This document shows positions 50,501-58,950 of a stretch of DNA of 64,000 bases, piece after piece (position 1 is the stretch's first letter; each line of letters starts with the position of its first letter). Source of the DNA: Leuctra nigra (Eukaryota > Arthropoda > Insecta > Plecoptera > Leuctridae); assembly GCA_934045905.1 (NCBI GenBank), contig OW203768.1, positions 23,031,060 through 23,095,059 of the forward strand. The letters run 5' to 3'. The notes below the pieces were generated by a model. That model worked only from the letters and a program-made list of their open reading frames with translations, was not told the DNA's origin and searched no databases. Made by a program: the position numbers and the translations under genes.

Positions 50501-53500
50501 GCCTTTCAAAGAATTTACATGTTAGTGTTACTAATAACGACAGATGAATGAGGATGATTGGGAGATGAAGACGTTTCATTCAGATTTTGAGCCATGTGGA
50601 CATCTCGTCTACAATTACCCAACCGGGCCTTAGCCTTTTACTAAGGTTTTAACATGATTTTCATTTTCTCTTCTACATGGTAGGTATTACTGTAGATTTC
50701 GAAGATTAAAATAGCCTAGGTACCTACCTAGATGGGCTAGGTAGGCTACCTACTACCTACCCAGCAGTCAAGTATACCTACCTAGGCCTACCTACCTACC
50801 TACCTAGTAGGTACAATACTACCTACCTAGTAAGTAAGTAAGTACAATAGGCACGCACAAAATGGGACATTGTTGATGAAAAAACTGGTTGATGAACGTC
50901 TTGATTCAGATAGTAGAAGAATATAAAATAATACTACCTACCTGTAAGCTGTAACCTGTAACTTGTAAGTAACCTCAAACTTACCGCTGACGTAGCATTG
51001 ATCATTTCACTCCGTTTCACGTTGAAAACAGACTAAATAGGTATTATGACTAATGTTTCACACTGCATAGCAAGTAGCAACAATAACATCAATGCATGGA
51101 TTTCGGTACTACCTACTTATAAATCCATGATGAAACAGAAAGTGGCGGAGCGTCAGCTGTCAATCACTTTGCGTGAGGAATAGGAACAGCTGTTTTGTCA
51201 GTGTGGTGTGCGTGTGGTCACGTGGTGTGGAGGGGGAAGGGCTCCGAACTGTTGGTCACAACAGTGGCGGCAAAAGGGGAGGCAGAAAGGTTCACAAATG
51301 AAATAATTCGTTTTAAAACAGGCAAGATTAAGAATATAGATTAATGGATTAATATTTCAAATATTCCAGTAAATTCGTTACTGTACACTCCCCCAAATAA
51401 TAAACGGTACTCGAAAGAAAATGAATTGACTGATTAAGGTTTGATGGCATCATCCCATGAAGTCAGTGCTAACGCATTATCTAACTCTTTTAGGTGAGCT
51501 CTGATTTCATTGATAATAACAAGGATTGATTGTCAAGGAACCGGCCCAGCAGCCAATACGTTTTGTACCAAGTACCGTTTATTATTTGGGGGAGTGTACC
51601 TAAAAATATAATATAATACCTTATTACTTAAACAGGACATTTAATCTAGTGGAGCGGTCGCTCCACCCAGCCAAGTCGTACCGTACACTCACACTCACTC
51701 AACATACCGTAAATGCCTAATAAACTGAGGAGCAGACCAACCACTTTTACTGTAAGCAACAACATGGCATTTTCGGCCTACTGGATCATAAAATTGGAAA
51801 ATCTCACATTGTTGTGAAATATCTTAATTTCGAGCTATGGCCCACCCCACTCCATATACTAAATTTGGGAACAATAGGTTATGCCATTTGCGTGCTAGAG
51901 GGCCGTGAAAACAGTGAAATTACACCCCTTTTAAAACCTATCTGATGTTGATGATATCAGGAAACACCGCTATCACCGCCACAGCCTAAACGGCTTAGCC
52001 GATCGATCTGAAATTTTTACCACATGTGCACTTTTGGCGTCTGAGGTGCCTTTTTATAAAACCATCCGGTAGTCGCCATTTTGAAACCGGAAGTGACGTC
52101 ATATCTCGAAAACGGCTCAACCGATCGGAATGAAACTAGCGCCAAATGATTCAGACGGTCGTCTATATGGAATATCAATAGTTAAAGTAGAGATGTTCTA
52201 TTACCAAAACCGGAAATGACGTCATGAAAATGAAGAACTAGATTTTAATGACCTCTTACTACAATAACCACATATTCAGAAGGCTTATAATGATACATAA
52301 CATTTATAGAAATAAATTCTAGGTGGCAGTTATTTCAGTCGCCATTTTGAAAACCGGAAGTGATACCATATCTCGAAAACGGCTGGACTGATTGGAACGA
52401 AGCTTTCGCAATTCTTCATGGAATATCACTTTAAGCTTAGGTATATTGAGCACCAAACACAATTTTTCGTATTAACCAATTCGGAAATAACGTATTTTTT
52501 AAAAGTATTTAGTCATTGTTGCTCCGATGTGTGTTACAAGTTGTGTAAATAAACTAAAAAAATAAGTGATATCCCCATAAAAAAACACTCCGTGTAAAAA
52601 TACCAGCCAAGTCTCTTCAACTATAAAAAAAATAGAAGAAATCTAAAAATTCAGCACTGAAAAGTAGTGATATCAAAAAATGAGCCAAGTCAAAACTTAA
52701 TTTTAAAAACCAAAATATACTTGGCGCATCGTTTTTAAGGGCATTATAGGTATATTATATATATTTAGGTACATTTGATTTTTGGCATATGCTTCTATAC
52801 TATTTATATACACGATGCGCCAAGTATATTTTGGTTTTTAAAATTAAGTTTTGACTTGGCTCATTTTTTGATATCACTACTTTTCAGTGCTGAATTTTTA
52901 GATTTCTTCTATTTTTTTATAGTTGAAGAGACTTGGCTGGTATTTTTACACGGAGTGTTTTTTTATGGTTATAAAATACTGCAAAAAGTATTTTTTTAAT
53001 ATTTTATTTTCGTAAAAAATTTAATTAAACTAATATTTTTTTGATTGGAGTATTTGGCTGAAGTATTGTAAAATTTGATAAAATGTTGATCTCCATTATT
53101 ACTTTGCAAAATTTCAAAATTGTTTAGACCAACCAATCAGATACATATTTTTTTATTTGTACCAATCAACGGATTTCGAAAATATTTGGGTCTCTAAACC
53201 ACTGAGTAGGTCCTTACATGTGTGCACAACACAATTACAGCTGATTGGAGAAACCTGTAGGTACCTAGGGTACCGGCAGGAACAGAAAAAAATCAGAGAT
53301 CATGAGTACAAAAAAGCGAAAATGTGACTCTTCATTCAATTTTTTTATGAATAGAATACAATACTTGATGAGATTTATGTTTTAAAGCACGTGCGGGCGG
53401 CCCCTACTTTTTTCTTTACAGCTTGTCTGATTCTGATTGTCTTAAAAATTTCACAGATTTTTTATCCTAAATAGTAAATCTGTGTTTCCAATTTCCATGG

Positions 53501-56500
53501 TCGAAAATTTTCGATTTTTCTTTTTCTTTTTTCGTGGCAGGGGTGCAAAAGGACCCTTAAATTACTCCAGTTCAAACCTCTGCAATAAAATCATTTTTTT
53601 ATAATTTTTCAAATCACGAAGACACAGATTTATCCTTACTATAACCAGTCAAAGTTTGAAGAAAATCGGACAAGCCATTTGAAAAAGTAGTGGTCGCCTT
53701 TTTATGGTTACCTATTTGTTGTTTTCAATAATTGATTTAAAATAACTACTTTGATGCAACATGCAACACACTATTAAATGTCACAAATATTATCTAAAAT
53801 CCATTGCTAATGCATTTTCATGCATTTTTAGGAAATTATGTACATCAGAATCATAAGTTTCTGCCAGTATTACGACTCTTATAGTCAGGTTGGGTAATAA
53901 CTTAACGAAAGTAACATTTATGGTAAATCGATACTTTTACACCTGCGGTAACTTAGGAATGCCGAAGTTCCTTTTTCTACGGTAACTTTTTGATTTTTAA
54001 AAGTTACCAAGAAAGTTACTTAAGACCACGTTATACCTTCAAAACTTGACATTGTAAAACAAACATTTACCTGTATCTAAATTGAGCATGCATCAAATCA
54101 TTTCAATTCCTGCCCACCTGAGTACGCGCGACCCTAACCAGCGCTTCCCCTCCCCCTGCTTTGGTCTTAGATTGCTCAGCATGAGAAATGAAATGGTCAT
54201 CTATCCGTTTACCCCTTCCCACCAACCCCAGCGCATTGATATATCCGCAGTCCACTTAATGTTTGTGTGACATTTGAAAAATTATAAATTTTTGTCATAG
54301 TAGATTTCATAGTAACTTTCACTGATAATTTAACTTTTAGTTACATATATTTTCTCATTAACTTTAACTTTAACTGGTTACTTTTTGGAGAAAGTAACGT
54401 AACTTTCTAAAGCTATGGCTAACTTACCAAAAACCCAACCCAACCCTGCTAATGCCTGCTAATACCTGCTAGTTATGGTAACTTACCAACCAACCCTGCT
54501 AATAGTTTACCATTTCTCAGCAAAACAGAAAAATTGGTCGACTATTTGGTGACTACTGGTTTAGAGGGCGACCATTTTTTCTTTCATTCTTTCATTTCAT
54601 TTCATTTCATTCTTTCATTTCTTTTCATTTTTTTTTCGATCATTGTTTCAGAAAGTGTTCAATTTTGCTGTACTCATTTATTAGTATCTCCTAAACAACA
54701 CGTCAAAATATAAAGTACTTCCCGTGTCCAGTTTTCGAGATAGGCGAATAAGAAAGTAGTATTTTTCCCATGTTATATTCAGGGGTGTCGTCGGGCCAGG
54801 GCGACGCCCCGGTACTACTTTTTGAGCCAGGGCGGCGCCCTGGCTCACTGTTTACTATAAGCCAGGGCGAAGAAACTTTTTTGTATAATCTAAATCAATA
54901 TTATAATAGGGTCAATAAATATTCAAAATCAGTTTGATAAAGAAATTGCACATCAATTTCTGTGGCGCGATTTTCTGACGAAATTAAATTATGCAGCTCT
55001 CTTGAAGATTTTCAGAGTGTTAAAAACAATCTCATGAAGATTTAATATGAATCTGATGCATACAAACGGAGGAGTGCATCATTTAATTTCGCCAGAAAAT
55101 TGCGCTAGTACAGAAATTGATGTGCAATTTCTAGGAAGAAAATTTGTTGAATTACTTTCTGAATTTTCTTTACAATAATGCCGCTCTGCTCCACTTCTGA
55201 AAAAAGTGATGATTTATTCTACCTACTGATTTAGGATAGAGAAAAAATTCTCTGCTCGGCATATCCAGGTACAATTCTGAAAAAATTGAACGATTAATAA
55301 CTAATCTGCATCCCTTCAAAAAATGTAAATCAGAGTAATTTTAATCATTATAAAATAAATCACTGCGCGGCATTATCCAGGTAAAATTTTTACCAAATTC
55401 GATGATTAACTCCTCTGTGTCCCTTCAATAAATATGTATCCAAATCGTTTAAATCATGTTTAAGAGAGAAGAAAATTTTAAAAAATCTCTGCGCGGCATT
55501 TTTCAGGTAGTTACTTCTGGCAAAATTGAATGACTTCTGTGTCCCTCCAATAAAATATTAATCAATGCGGTATAGAAAGATGAAAATGAAATATTTCGCT
55601 GTGCGGCACTTTTCAGAATAAAATTCTGAAAAAAATCAAATTTTTCACTTTTTTGTTGTTTCATTAATCATTATGCATCAAAAACATTTTAAAACATTTC
55701 TTGAGGGCTATATTTCGCTGCTAACATTTTTATTTGAAAAGTTTGTAACGAAATTAAACTATTCACATTTCTGTTTCCCTTCAATTATTATGCTCCAAAA
55801 TCATTTTAAGCCATTCTTTGAGTGCTGACTTTCAAAAAATTTGCTGCGCGGCATTTTTCTGGGGGGCAAGCCCCCCAGACCCCCCTTTCAGACGTTATCA
55901 AGTTTCAAACCTGGCATAGACCGCCCTGGTACTATTATTTTTAGGACTACACCCCTGGTTATCTTATGGCAGGTTTGAAAAATTTGCTACAAATGAAGAT
56001 TTTATTTAATTGGCCCGATAGATTTTCAAAAAACGCATATGATTAGAATCTTTGATCTATTTACTTTTATTAAAAAAATATTAACCAATATCATTGTGTG
56101 CTAAATAAAATGTTATAGGCCATTCAATTCAAATTGCAAATCAATTAAAGATACCTTGACTTTTCATGAAAGTAATCGAGAAAATAAGGAACACAACTGA
56201 CCTCTGGTGGATTCTTTGGTACTAGGATAATGGAGGATATAAAGGGTTTATTTATGTAAATAAATGATATACAATTTGCTTTAGTTGTTTGTTATGGCTA
56301 AAAAAGTAAACTTGTAACTAAATCTAAATTTAATTTGTTTCTCCTTTTTCACTGCCCCATGGAAACACGAACATCAAAATAAAAAAGTGCATCTAAAAAG
56401 TTTCCTGCCAGAAGTGGCTCCATCACGTATCGCTTATTTGTTCGAAAACTCTAGGTGCAAGCTCAGCAAACTCAGCCATCATGACTCCACACAAATTCAA

Positions 56501-56996
56501 ATTTCCAAAGTACGATGTTGCCTTATTGTACCGTATTGTTAAAATTATAGAAAAATCTTCAATATCCAATTCAAAACTAACTTCTTTGGGGCTCTAAATA
56601 ATAAAATAACATATAAATACCATTTAAATGTTGTCTATTATAACTACCCAGTATATTATTAAAGTAAATTATGTGCTAAAAGAATTTATAAATGTCATTT
56701 TTTTACACTTAATAAATTAGTGAAAGCTCTCCAATACTTCAGAAAACCGATCGACCCAGCCACCTTAACGTAAACGACTGAAACTGAACTCTGAATGTTC
56801 GTTGTGCAGACACAGTCGGAGATCTTCCCAGCATCGACGGGCGGCGCGCGACAGATGTGCAAGGAGCTCAAGGTCGCGTTCCTCGGCAGCCTCCCGCTGG
56901 ACCCTCGCATCGCGCGCTGCTGTGACGAGGGAGGAGACTTCCTGGCGGACTTCGCTGACTCGCCGGCCTGCGTCGCGTTCAAACAGATACTTAGAG
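29550..56996 (+). CDS. NUBP1: Cytosolic Fe-S cluster assembly factor NUBP1/Nbp35 (3' end not found)
   Basis: Six exons join in phase: 29550-29586, 29793-30034, 32427-32528, 35902-36091, 37279-37445 and 56810-56996, giving 308 aa plus one base; human NUBP1 is 320 aa. With NUBP2 it forms the P-loop scaffold on which cytosolic and nuclear [4Fe-4S] clusters are built. Visible residues are the N-terminal cluster cysteines Cys14, 28, 31 and 37 (family spacing), the deviant P-loop GKGGVGKST at 68-76, [37 protein letters not shown], and the bridging-cluster CPKC at Cys242/Cys245. The last recovered exon ends AFKQILR with phase 1, so a short tail exon is missing. Intron 5 is about 19.4 kb and contains another gene on the opposite strand. 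The introns are packed with transposons. Start chosen at the first ATG ([12 protein letters not shown]), with its donor directly after. Confidence 0.95.
30437..30600. mobile_element. 164-bp MITE (family B, copy 1) in NUBP1 intron 2
   Basis: Ends TTAAAGCCCCATTGACACGG and CCGTGTAAATGGGGCTTAA are inverted, and the arms continue through CTTGAACAACTTCTGTG. A second copy is at 37663-37828. Confidence 0.85.
30634..30975 (-). pseudogene. LINE 3' tail fragment related to 36210-36770
   Basis: The - strand frame reads [20 protein letters not shown] then a [10 protein letters not shown] block, matching the [19 protein letters not shown] tail of the 36 kb fragment. Only the end of the element is present. 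Confidence 0.55.
31821..32241. mobile_element. hAT-type MITE with exact 8-bp duplication
   Basis: CTATTTAG flanks it directly at 31813-31820 and 32242-32249. The 421-bp element starts TAGAGATGGACCGATTCC and ends GGAATCGGCCCATCTCTA. Subterminal regions are short direct and inverted runs of GATTCCGATTCC. Non-coding, in NUBP1 intron 2. Confidence 0.92.
32878..33155. mobile_element. Foldback MITE in NUBP1 intron 3
   Basis: CAATTGAGAGGCCGCGTCGA at the left faces TCGACGTGGCCCCTCAATTG at the right. The arms continue through AAGCTAACCAACATTTGCTTG and CTGACAGA. About 278 bp. Confidence 0.82.
33379..34784. mobile_element. Non-autonomous TIR element of about 1.4 kb
   Basis: TTTAAAGGGCTTATGTCATC at the left and GATGACATAGGCCCTTTAA at the right are inverted. 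The interior has a 78-codon open frame (34360-34596) with no known domain and a GC-richer end (34610-34740). In NUBP1 intron 3. Confidence 0.65.
34792..35819. mobile_element. TIR element carrying a nested TTAA MITE
   Basis: Ends ATATCGTTCCCCCAGTTCAA and TTGAACTGGGGGGACGATAT are inverted, with GACTACGTTATCT extending the arms. Variants of ACGTTATCTGCAAA recur inside (35518, 35587, 35620). Within it, 34992-35483 is a separate element with TTAAGGAGGGAT ends. Confidence 0.82.
34992..35483. mobile_element. piggyBac-type MITE, nested
   Basis: TTAAGGAGGGATGAG at the left and GATCCCTCCTTAA at the right, TTAA at each end, tip shared with 16960-17510. About 490 bp, non-coding. Confidence 0.75.
36210..36770 (+). 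pseudogene. LINE reverse transcriptase 3' fragment with stops
   Basis: Reads [40 protein letters not shown] and [13 protein letters not shown], then a stop at 36496, after which the [20 protein letters not shown] tail continues in frame. This is an RTE/BovB-like C-terminus disabled by stop codons, in NUBP1 intron 4. Confidence 0.8.
37446..40044. other. NUBP1 intron 5, first part: one MITE, otherwise plain
   Basis: Apart from the 37663-37828 MITE this stretch is AT-rich with no recognisable gene. A 133-codon open frame on - (39637-40038) has no domain and overlaps the edge of a foldback element, so it is not called. Confidence 0.45.
37663..37828. mobile_element. MITE (family B, copy 2)
   Basis: TTAAAGCCCCATTTACACGG faces CCGTGTAAATGTGGCTTTA. 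Nearly identical to 30437-30600 through the arms and the GCACATGTGCAGATTCCC centre. Confidence 0.85.
40045..41972. mobile_element. Foldback element of about 1.9 kb
   Basis: Left arm (about 40045-40450) and right arm (about 41640-41972) are inverted copies at roughly 80-85 percent by eye. Landmarks are TTCGACACTAAAAG at the ends, CGAAATAACAGAAATTGATG, TTACAGCACACATTCATT and GTCATTATCACATAAGTC. The centre carries five copies of CTAGGGGAATGAC-like sequence. No transposase. Confidence 0.75.
42253..42748. mobile_element. Foldback MITE with 40-bp perfect ends
   Basis: GCGGCGTTCTAGAATTCAGC and its continuation through GAAACATGCAGCGCTGCAGCG are mirrored exactly at about 42708-42748. Inner GCTGCAGCG-rich parts alternate with AT-rich sequence. 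About 496 bp. Confidence 0.85.
43655..44690. mobile_element. Middle element, Tc1/mariner/pogo type, TA duplication
   Basis: CCGTATTAACTCGTGTATAA at the left and TTATACACGAGTTAATACGG at the right, each flanked by TA (43653-43654, 44691-44692). The uninterrupted opposite arm of the outer element confirms the insertion point. No transposase frame. Confidence 0.9.
44258..44612. mobile_element. Innermost MITE of the nest
   Basis: TAAAGCCGCGTTTACAACAA faces TTGTTGTAAACGCGGCTTA, with ATTAACGTTCGAAAATTA repeated inward. About 355 bp inside the TA-flanked element. Confidence 0.85.
45130..46773. other. No gene; holds one half of a duplicated segment
   Basis: 45366-45630 matches 56167-56440 in the same orientation (see that entry). 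The rest of the interval is AT-rich and unremarkable. Confidence 0.5.
45366..45630 (+). repeat. Duplicated segment, copy 1 of 2
   Basis: Shares CTGACCTCTGGTGGATTCTT, AGTAAACTTGTAACTAAATC and TTTCCTGCCAGAAGTGGCTC with 56167-56440, in order and same orientation, with small indels. No inverted repeats or poly-A tail seen. Confidence 0.85.
46774..46905. mobile_element. Foldback MITE, sister of 28093-28220
   Basis: CAGGGTAGCTATTCTATAAC faces TTATAGAATAGCTGCCCTG. The inner arms TTAAAATTCCGGATTCGG match the 28 kb copy. The spacer GGTGCAATGTTAATCCATAT is the reverse complement of that copy's spacer. Confidence 0.85.
46906..47536. other. Imperfect inverted repeat, no gene
   Basis: GAAGATAGACAA...CACAAAGTTGTAG near 47095-47120 is loosely mirrored at 47300-47340. 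This is probably a degenerate foldback element; it is also the 3' flank of the 703-aa gene. Confidence 0.4.
47537..49648 (-). CDS. Unnamed 703-aa repeat protein with PLDLS and CCHC-like motifs, nested in a NUBP1 intron
   Basis: A single open frame of 703 codons on the - strand; I do not recognise the family. A splice acceptor (TTTTTTCTCAG) directly precedes the ATG, so a 5' UTR exon is expected upstream. Features in order: PLDLS at residues 29-33 and 55-59, each in the context TPLDLS; about eight tandem 37-residue repeats with core [14 protein letters not shown] and a basic GKKKRISSP end; a [15 protein letters not shown] stretch leading into CX2CX3HX5C; a second basic run ([10 protein letters not shown]) leading into CX2CX3HX6C; and a C-terminal part without repeats ([27 protein letters not shown]). 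PLDLS is the known CtBP co-repressor docking motif, and the basic runs suggest the nucleus. The function is inference only. A transposon-derived origin is possible. Confidence 0.72.
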   Translation of the reverse strand: MSGNSTTIIPASTSPSGEAKRKHCRDPTPLDLSCKSENIEEEYYYDIPVELEITPLDLSVKASPMNIDRDSSFSPSPPDPPGTTHIPFNFKKKPPHQDSTPIPGQKKKHLRRSTKDVPMSGDMNGDTTISPASPDPPGSPPMKQKSQRKKKYHDMSSEASRRRGNINGDNTFSPASPNPSDSIPSVPENGKKKHISSPIRGNINGDNTFSPASPNPSDSIPSVPENGKKKHISSPIRGNINGDNTFSPASPDPSDSIPSVPENGKKKRISSPIRGNINGDNTFSPASPDPSDSFPTMADNGKKKRISSPMRGNINGDNTFSPASPDPLDTIPSMAVNGKKRHTSSPMRGNINGDNTFSPASPNPSDSIPSIADNGKKRRIASPMRRNINGDNTFSPASPDLLDSILASMADNGKKRRISSPMGGNLNGDNTFSPASPDQLGSIPTSTPGEGGSKKKRRKSRPRKKKKRCLKCHNSHNLSQQCPMPSQPIHKPPKAARKNNLQTHNHTAISNKPPNGPLIVINKQETVTVPEITLKVTIDSMKNNFANFLATNANYLVSPIVPLAPVALSPKGEAKRKRFKKRRCFVCRTYHPVLGEFCKPEPSPNEGANVDVPILDVCGESKRFEQLETARAAWYCRAPTREVSTPCPTDFKSLRVGDLWRLPAVTTNILQREEVRLHRFATNVQMNAETMALHRLQARNSLR
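48350..49170 (-). repeat. 111-bp coding tandem repeat
   Basis: The segment encoding [13 protein letters not shown] recurs about every 111 bp (near 48366, 48481, 48592, 48703, 48814, 48925, 49036 and 49147). Units near 48850-49150 are almost identical, those at lower coordinates more diverged, so expansion is most recent at the N-terminal side of the protein. Confidence 0.92.
49649..51382. other. 5' flank of the 703-aa gene: MITE, CTAC-rich DNA, candidate promoter
   Basis: 49996-50189 is a MITE. 50700-50860 is rich in CTACCTAC and AGGTACC simple repeat. On the - strand a good donor (GCGGTAAGTTTGAGG, exon end about 50985) could close a 5' UTR exon that splices to 49648. GC-richer DNA at 51120-51260 with CAGCTG and CACGTG boxes is a plausible promoter. 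Confidence 0.4.
49996..50189. mobile_element. Foldback MITE with GGACGACG arms
   Basis: TAAAGGCCGATGCATAATTG faces CAATTGTGCATCGGCCTTTA. Inner arms contain GACGG and GACGAC units and GATGTTTAGGTATGAC mirrored at 50118-50134. 194 bp. Confidence 0.85.
51383..51599. mobile_element. Foldback MITE (family A, copy 2)
   Basis: GTACACTCCCCCAAATAATA faces TATTATTTGGGGGAGTGTAC, 217 bp tip to tip. The core matches 13432-13652, but the terminal repeats are different in sequence. Confidence 0.85.
52199..52968. repeat. Dispersed repeat ending in a palindrome (copy 2)
   Basis: Same element as 1-769. Arms 52575-52731 and 52813-52968. Upstream sequence from about 51945, with GCCATTTTGAAACCGGAAGT repeated at about 52075 and 52342, probably belongs to it too and is beyond the window in copy 1. 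Confidence 0.85.
52969..53885. other. Degenerate relative of the TGAGCG element on the - strand
   Basis: The reverse complement of about 52990-53330 follows the order of 24110-24400: GTTCCTGCCGGTACC, GTGCACACATGT, ATCCGTTGATTGGT, TGATTGGTTGG, TTCAGCCAAATACTCC. No ends can be placed. The remainder, 53330-53885, shows nothing clear. Confidence 0.45.
53886..54452. mobile_element. Small TIR element, possibly hAT
   Basis: CAGGTTGGGTAATAACTTA at the left and ACCCAACCCAACCCTG at the right, with variants of AAAGTTACGTTACTTT between. The putative 8-bp flanks do not match, so the class is uncertain. A CATTT simple repeat follows at 54580-54640. Confidence 0.55.
54780..55957. mobile_element. hAT-type non-autonomous element with 8-bp duplication
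   Basis: GTTATATT (54772-54779) and GTTATCTT (55958-55965) flank it, 7 of 8 identical. Ends CAGGGGTGTCGTCGG and GGACTACACCCCTG. The interior has several AT-rich tracts punctuated by TCTGCGCGGCATT-like motifs (55250, 55360, 55480, 55600, 55850). No transposase frame. Confidence 0.85.
56167..56440 (+). repeat. Duplicated segment, copy 2 of 2
   Basis: Partner of 45366-45630. It ends with the phrase AGTGGCTCCATCACGTATCG. Lies just upstream of NUBP1 exon 6. Confidence 0.85.
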
Positions 56997-58339
56997 GTGA
57001 GTGGGTAGTGTTAGATCATGCCAGGGAATATGTGGGAAATAGTCCCCAAAATGACAATATTGCAGGGCTTTACAGAATTTAGCAGGATATTTTGTGATTT
57101 TTTCATTTTTATCTTTCAAAATGATAATATCTAGTCGGGCGTTAGCTCGACGCTGCCAAGCACCGTGTCAATACGAGGTCAATTTTTTAAACGCGGCGAG
57201 CTTACTACCACTACTGTATACTGCAAGCGCTTCACGCTCGTTTTCGGGGTGTCAGTACGCATGCAAGCAGTGTGAAATGAAAGTTGAAAACCATGGTTAT
57301 CGGGTATATTTAGCCACGTGACAACACATACCAAATTTCAAAGTGCTGCGATCATCCCTTCAGGGTGAATTTTGGGGCTCAAACATGCATGGATTTGTTT
57401 CATGCTAGTTAGTTAGTTATCTAGGTTACCCCGGTCAATTTGTTTGCCCCTCTCCACAGGTTGAACGGTTTGTTCTAGAGAGTTTAAATTTGGCAGAGAC
57501 ATAGAGTCATAATTATTACACGAACCTTTGAAAGAAAATCTGGAAAATTTTGACCGGAAGTGAAGTTATTCCAATTTTAAATTGAATAGTTTTAAAAATC
57601 AAACGGGTCCACCGGGAGTTTTGAAATTTGGCATCATTAAAGACAATGTATTGCTAGACACTCCACTTCAAGAAAAAACCCAAAATTTTAAACCGGAAGT
57701 GGAGAAATTATCATTATTTACGTTCCGCCCTTCTTCTTTGATATGCTAAACAGCGGCTCTAATTCCCATCGGACTGATAGCTCATGTTAGGAAGGCAGCT
57801 GGCTTCGACTTCTGCATAATGCGTTCGATTCCCGATCCCGGAAAACATTTTTTTACATATATTATTTTTTAATTTGTATAAGCGATGATACCTTCATGGA
57901 TATATATTCAAATGAGAGGTCCAGGGATGTTGTGAAGATCATCAATAGACCGAAACATCGCAATCGCGGCACGCCAGTTGCCATCGTGAACACTGAAGAT
58001 ATCAGGGAAACAGAATATACTCGCACGTCGTTTTACGTTCCGCTATTCTTCTTTGATACGATACAGACTGCTTTGGTTTCTGTGTGGCGAATTGGCTCGA
58101 TCACATGAGGCATGAGACTTCGAACACGGCGTTGACGGGTTCGATCCCCGTAACAAACGTTTTATTTTTTATCTTTTTATTTAGGTACTTAAAAAATGTT
58201 TAACCTTCTTACGTATATATTCAAAATGTTAATCCGAATACATTCAACGATTACATAGTTACTCTTTTTAATATTATACTCATTGGACTATAATAATGAT
58301 TTGTCAATGTACACGTTGTACGTAAAGTTGTGCAATAAA
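56997..58339. other. Region after NUBP1 exon 6; two tRNA-like SINE tails
   Basis: The NUBP1 tail exon should lie here or beyond, but none is convincing. 57720-57850 and 58030-58155 share a layout (CGTTCCGC, TTCTTCTTTGATA, then a tRNA-like B box) and look like two diverged copies of one element. Confidence 0.45.
58077..58155 (+). mobile_element. tRNA-derived SINE head
   Basis: A-box-like TGGCGAATTGG and a good B box GGGTTCGATCCCC lie about 50 bp apart. GTTTCTG at the start can pair partly with AACAAAC after the T arm. The anticodon stem is not convincing, so this is not called a functional tRNA. A related B box (GTTCGATTCCC) is at 57827. Confidence 0.5.
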
Positions 58340-58950
58340 ACAATTCGTGGTCATGCTAATCAACAGAATCTTGGTGGCTCAGTTACTAAACTAGAAACAA
58401 CACAAAAAAGGCTCCATTACTGGGTGCATTAGGGTGTCACAGCTTTTAATTTGTCAGAATTATTTAATTATGTAAAATTCAGTTAATTAAGTAAATAGTA
58501 AAATTCAGTAAAGGCTCCATTACTAATATTCAGTGTATTAGGTGTTTACAACTTTTCATTTGTCACACTTATTTCATTATTTAAAATATAGTTAATTTGT
58601 CAATAATGGTGGCTCAACAAGAAACAAGAACAACACGAAACAAGAAACCACACAAAAAGGCTCCATTACGTGCATCCATTACGTGATCACAACTTTAAGT
58701 TTCTAAAATAAATTTTATTATTTTAATTATGGTAATTTGTCAATCTTGATGGTTCAATTACGAAACAAGAAACCACACAAAATGGCTCCATTACTAGGTA
58801 TATTAGGTGTTTACAACTTAGTCAAAATTATTTCATTATTTCAGATGTTGTAATCTGTCAATCTTAGAAGCTCGGTTACAATAAACAAAAAACAACACTA
58901 AAGGGTCCATGCAAGGTGTAATAGGTGTGTAAATTAATGGAAATCTGTGG
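58340..58950. repeat. Diverged tandem repeat, about 120-140 bp period
   Basis: The series GTCAAT(C)TTGGTGGCTCA, GAAACAACACAAAA, GGCTCCATTAC, TTAGGTGTTTACAACTT and ATTTCATTATTT recurs in the same order four to five times. No coding sequence. Confidence 0.75.

Noticed and set aside
50700..50860. Possible telomere-like repeat
   Set aside because: CTACCTAC and AGGTACC mixtures are irregular simple sequence, not the TTAGG repeat of insect telomeres.
57066..57082. Candidate NUBP1 last exon (GLYRI and stop) after a 69-bp intron
   Set aside because: Splice sites are acceptable, but the resulting tail lacks the helical end of the family; recorded only as a possibility.
58077..58155. Functional tRNA gene
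   Set aside because: A and B boxes are present, but the anticodon arm does not fold well and a diverged sister copy lies nearby; a SINE fits better.
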